Assembly: GCA_964544595.1 (NCBI GenBank)
Contig: CAZJBM010000006.1
Coordinates: forward strand, 20,379-84,378
Source: JAGBWK01 sp964544595
Lineage (GTDB): Bacteria; Bacteroidota; Bacteroidia; Bacteroidales; Muribaculaceae
Length of the DNA: 64,000 bases
Direction of reading: 5' to 3'
Of this stretch, positions 61,695 through 64,000 are shown in pieces. Position 1 is the first letter of the stretch; every line of letters starts with the position of its first letter. Both the position numbers and the translations under genes were made by a program. The notes below the pieces were generated by a model. The model did not search any database, was not told the origin of the DNA, and saw only the letters and a list, made by a program, of their open reading frames with translations.

Positions 61695-62273
61695 TTAAAT
61701 TCTCTCGAAAGCGACGCCCGATCGGCGGCCGCAGACGTAGATAGCCGGGCGGCTATCGGCATGGACGAGCTTGTCGAGATATAGCGGCTCGCCGGAGACT
61801 ATCAGCGGGCAGCAGAATGTGTCGCCGGGGCTGAGGCGGGTGCCTTCAGACCGCACCACTTTCCAACTGAGACCTCCCGTGAATTCAATCTCGCAGACGC
61901 GCGCCGGAGGCCAGCGGAGAATGACACGCTGGCCGGGATTGATATTCTCGCCGGCGCGTATGGCGGAGCAGCTAAGGTTGCCGCTCTCGATTTCGGGGAG
62001 GTTGCCGCTCTCGTAGTCAGAGAGGTCGCGCCACCCGCAGAAACGCGCGAGGACGTCGAGGGTAGAGCGTCGGGGCGTTGTGGTGTCGTCGATGTAGTGC
62101 CAGATGCGTTTGAGCGTAGTGGGGCTGAGCAATATGCCAGTGCGGCTATAAATCTTCCGGGAGAGCTCTTCAAATTGACCGGCAGTAGTAGCCTCCAGCC
62201 CGGCGGCGGCCTCGACCCGGCGGCAAAGGTCGTCGTAAGCGCCTACATCGAGAGGTTTATTTGTTTTAGCCAT
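61695..62273 (-). CDS. Conserved Bacteroidales protein with HTH-like N-terminus
   Basis: 192 residues, soluble. The N-terminal half (QFEELSRKIYSRTGILLSPT, TLKRIWHY, STLDVLARFCGWRDLSDYES) has the helix pattern of a DNA-binding region and occurs in many Bacteroidales proteins of unknown role. The C-terminal half is a compact beta domain (NINPGQRVILRWPPARVCEI to the end). Its start lies inside the 3' end of the kinase gene (31-base overlap, different frame), so the two are surely co-transcribed and probably translationally coupled. It might be a target or partner of the kinase; this is inference from context. Confidence 0.72.
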   Translation of the reverse strand: MAKTNKPLDVGAYDDLCRRVEAAAGLEATTAGQFEELSRKIYSRTGILLSPTTLKRIWHYIDDTTTPRRSTLDVLARFCGWRDLSDYESGNLPEIESGNLSCSAIRAGENINPGQRVILRWPPARVCEIEFTGGLSWKVVRSEGTRLSPGDTFCCPLIVSGEPLYLDKLVHADSRPAIYVCGRRSGVAFERI

Positions 62274-63532
62274 TTATCCTGGTATTTTGCGATATTTAAT
62301 GATATGTAATTATATAGATCCATAATCAATTTGTCGCGGTCGTCGGGCGGGAGACGGTCGTCGCGGTAGGATTTGGAATAGTCTTCGACGGTGGCCTTCA
62401 GTTTATTCATTAATTCGATTTCCGTGCTTGAGAATATGGGGTAATCATCGGGCGTCATTTTTGAAAAGACGCCGCGGTCGTATTCCGTCAGCAATTTATC
62501 GATACGGCGGTATCCGCCGTTGAGGAAGTCCTGACGAATGTTCTCGATTTCCTTAACCTGGGTCAATTCCTGGGTGGTGGAGGCGAGTCGATCGCGTATT
62601 TCGGTAAGCGAGTCGCGCAGGCCCGCAACGAGCGTTTCGTTTTCGACGTTTTTCTCGCGGAGCATCGTTAAATGCCGCCGCGAGGTGTCGGAGACGCGTT
62701 GGAGGTCGAGGATGCGGATTGTCACCAAAGCGGCCACAGCGACCGCCACGATGCCCGCTAAGAGGGTAAGGAGTATCTTCGGACGGCGGTCGCGCCTGAG
62801 CATCAGCCTCAGCAGCGCGGACGCGTCGGCCGGACGCTTGGCGGCCACGTCGGTGCATCTGTCGGCAATCGCGCGGTAACGGGGCACCAACTCGCGCATT
62901 ACGACCCCCAGGCTGTAAACGTCGTCGGTGGGCGACACGCCTCCTGACTCCATTTGCTCAGGCGAAATGAATCCCGGAGTGCCCGCCGCTCCCTTATTTT
63001 CAATATAATCATCGGAATCGGCGAGCCCGAAATCGACGAGCACGGCTTCGCCTCCTGTTTTCCTGATCATCACGTTGGCGGGCTTGATGTCGCGGTGCAC
63101 CACTCCGCACCGGTGAAGGTAGGCAGCGGCCTGGGTCAGCTCATGCATGATACGGCGACGGTCGGCGGCGGTAAGGCTGCCATCGCGAAGCGCGGCGTGA
63201 AGTGTCTCGCCCTCAACCCATTCCTGGACAATACATGGGCCTAAGCCCTCTATCTCCTCAAACCCTACGGCCTGGACGATATTGGCATGGCGCAAGCGGG
63301 AGTGGATCTCAAATTCCTTGATCAGCCGGCGCCTCATCGACGTCGATTCGCGCAAGTCGGCGGTCAACCCTTTGAGGAACCATTGCCGCCCGTAGCGTCG
63401 GCCCACGGCTATGATATTGGTAGCGGTGGTAGCGATTACCTCCACGTCGCGCATCGCGGCCCCCGTATAACAATCGGTATCCTCCTGACTGAGGAAACCC
63501 GACTGCTGGTCATGCGGCTGATGATGTTCCAT
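62243..63532 (-). CDS. Hanks-type Ser/Thr protein kinase with membrane anchor
   Basis: 429 residues. The kinase domain spans about 25-250: Lys in RQWFLKGL, helix-C Glu in KEFEIHSRLRHANIV, catalytic loop HRDIKPANVMI, DFGLAD, GTPGFISPEQ, DDVYSLGVV and a final KRP, so all catalytic residues are present. The Gly-rich loop is not canonical (VIATTATNIIAVGRRYG), as in other Bacteroidales members I recall. A basic stretch and a membrane helix (KILLTLLAGIVAVAVAALVT, about 270-292) lead to an outer part of about 135 residues with a coiled coil (NVENETLVAGLRDSLTEIRD). This resembles a PASTA-less sensor kinase. It lies 29 bases behind comM and overlaps the next gene. Confidence 0.9.
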   Translation of the reverse strand: MEHHQPHDQQSGFLSQEDTDCYTGAAMRDVEVIATTATNIIAVGRRYGRQWFLKGLTADLRESTSMRRRLIKEFEIHSRLRHANIVQAVGFEEIEGLGPCIVQEWVEGETLHAALRDGSLTAADRRRIMHELTQAAAYLHRCGVVHRDIKPANVMIRKTGGEAVLVDFGLADSDDYIENKGAAGTPGFISPEQMESGGVSPTDDVYSLGVVMRELVPRYRAIADRCTDVAAKRPADASALLRLMLRRDRRPKILLTLLAGIVAVAVAALVTIRILDLQRVSDTSRRHLTMLREKNVENETLVAGLRDSLTEIRDRLASTTQELTQVKEIENIRQDFLNGGYRRIDKLLTEYDRGVFSKMTPDDYPIFSSTEIELMNKLKATVEDYSKSYRDDRLPPDDRDKLIMDLYNYISLNIAKYQDKWLKQINLSM

Positions 63533-63561
63533 TGCAAAGGTGGTCTATAAAGGGAAGGAGT

Positions 63562-64000
63562 TTACATGCTTGTGCCCCAGGAGGAGCGGTCGAGGTTGCG
63601 GTAGGAGATGGCTTCGGCGATGTGGCTGGCGAGGATGTCGGGCGAGGCGTCGAGGTCGGCGATTGTGCGGGCGACGCGCAGGATGCGGTCGTAGGCGCGG
63701 GCCGACATGTCGAAGCGCGTCATCGCGTTTTCGAGCATGGCGGATGACTGCGGGTCGAGTCGGGCGTGGGCTTTGAGCAATCGGCTGTTCATCTGCGCGT
63801 TGCAGTAAATTGTAGGCTCGGAGGCGTAGCGGGCGGTCTGTATCTGGCGGGCGCGGATCACGCGGGCTCGGATTTCGGCTGATTTCTCACCCTCGCGGAG
63901 CGACGAAAGCTCGGCGAAGGGGACCGGGAGGATTTCGACCTGGAGGTCTATACGGTCGGCGATTTTATAACCCCGTTTTTGTTGTAAGTTTAGCTGTGTT
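63562..64000 (-). CDS. comM: ComM/YifB-like Mg-chelatase-type AAA ATPase, C-terminal part
   Basis: Only the 3' 439 bases lie in the window; the 5' part lies beyond position 64000. The frame reads ADRIDLQVEILPVPFAEL, then REGEKSAEIRARVIRARQIQ and ends with SYRNLDRSSW, which matches the C-terminal chelatase domain of ComM, a hexameric helicase that helps branch migration during natural transformation. Upstream of about 63965 the translation (LNLQQKRGYKIADRID) departs from the usual NxxSGPLLDRID and the DNA becomes AT-rich; this may be an assembly edge, an insertion or real divergence. It is followed by the kinase gene after 29 bases. Confidence 0.82.
   Translation of the reverse strand, partial: TQLNLQQKRGYKIADRIDLQVEILPVPFAELSSLREGEKSAEIRARVIRARQIQTARYASEPTIYCNAQMNSRLLKAHARLDPQSSAMLENAMTRFDMSARAYDRILRVARTIADLDASPDILASHIAEAISYRNLDRSSWGTSM

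Noticed and set aside
1..64000. rRNA operon, tRNA genes, prophage or integrated conjugative element
   Set aside because: No rRNA-like sequence, tRNA T-loop patterns, integrase, terminase, portal or tra genes were seen on either strand.

Overview
The window looks like chromosome of a gut member of the Bacteroidota, order Bacteroidales, most likely of the Muribaculaceae type. Grounds: a complete SusC-SusD-SusE-SusF outer-membrane glycan uptake set; promoters of the Bacteroidota form (TTTG, 19-20 bases, TAnnTTTG) at many genes; starts without clear Shine-Dalgarno sequences; a pdxJ-ExbB-ExbD-TonB-like cluster; several very large secreted proteins with a shared C-terminal tail. Base composition is fairly GC-rich with strong use of C-ending codons, except in an AT-richer patch at 27.2-29.5 kb. 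I see no rRNA, tRNA or CRISPR array, no complete transposase and no phage genes.

Layout. 0-4.8 kb: an AcrA/AcrB-type multidrug pump on the minus strand. 5.1-6.8 kb: rbfA and a LolE/FtsX-type ABC permease. 6.9-17.9 kb: minus-strand secreted proteins, namely a 1252-residue surface protein, a 1224-residue propeller/adhesin/Omp28 composite and a family 9 pectate lyase, with a small inverted-repeat element (14841-15038) between the last two. 18.2-20.7 kb: a small secreted protein and a nadK/YgjP-metallopeptidase pair. 20.9-26.5 kb: a second RND pump in which permease and outer-membrane channel form one reading frame. 26.7-29.5 kb: HU, then a beta-helix protein coupled to a four-repeat surface protein. 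29.6-34.1 kb: hflX, pyrE, an SRPBCC protein, a degenerate Rieske-like lipoprotein and an RsmF-like rRNA methylase. 34.4-39.6 kb: two related secreted proteins either side of a DUF4105 membrane protein. 39.6-44.7 kb: an ACT-like remnant, pdxJ, exbB, exbD, a TonB-like protein, a tetrapyrrole-methylase-fold enzyme and a metallo-beta-lactamase-fold hydrolase. 44.7-48.1 kb: a repeat-rich intergenic region with a possible small RNA, then rel (ppGpp) and an LEA-like lipoprotein. 48.2-50.6 kb: pheS-nth-TRIC channel on the minus strand. 51.1-58.9 kb: susCDEF. 59.0-64.0 kb: tdk, a family 1 pectate lyase, a small regulator-like gene overlapping a Hanks-type kinase, and the 3' end of comM.

How the parts fit. 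Two pectate lyases of different families (PL9 and PL1) and a Sus-type transporter point to plant polysaccharide use, although the SusE/F proteins resemble alpha-glucan binders and the genes do not form one compact locus. The rest is housekeeping: stringent response, translation, ribosome maturation, NAD(P), PLP and pyrimidine synthesis, DNA repair and proton-motive energy supply to the outer membrane. The observations most worth following are the RND-channel fusion with a buried signal peptide, the inverted-repeat element with relics elsewhere, the family of C-terminal tails on at least five secreted proteins, and the palindrome pair plus candidate small RNA upstream of rel.
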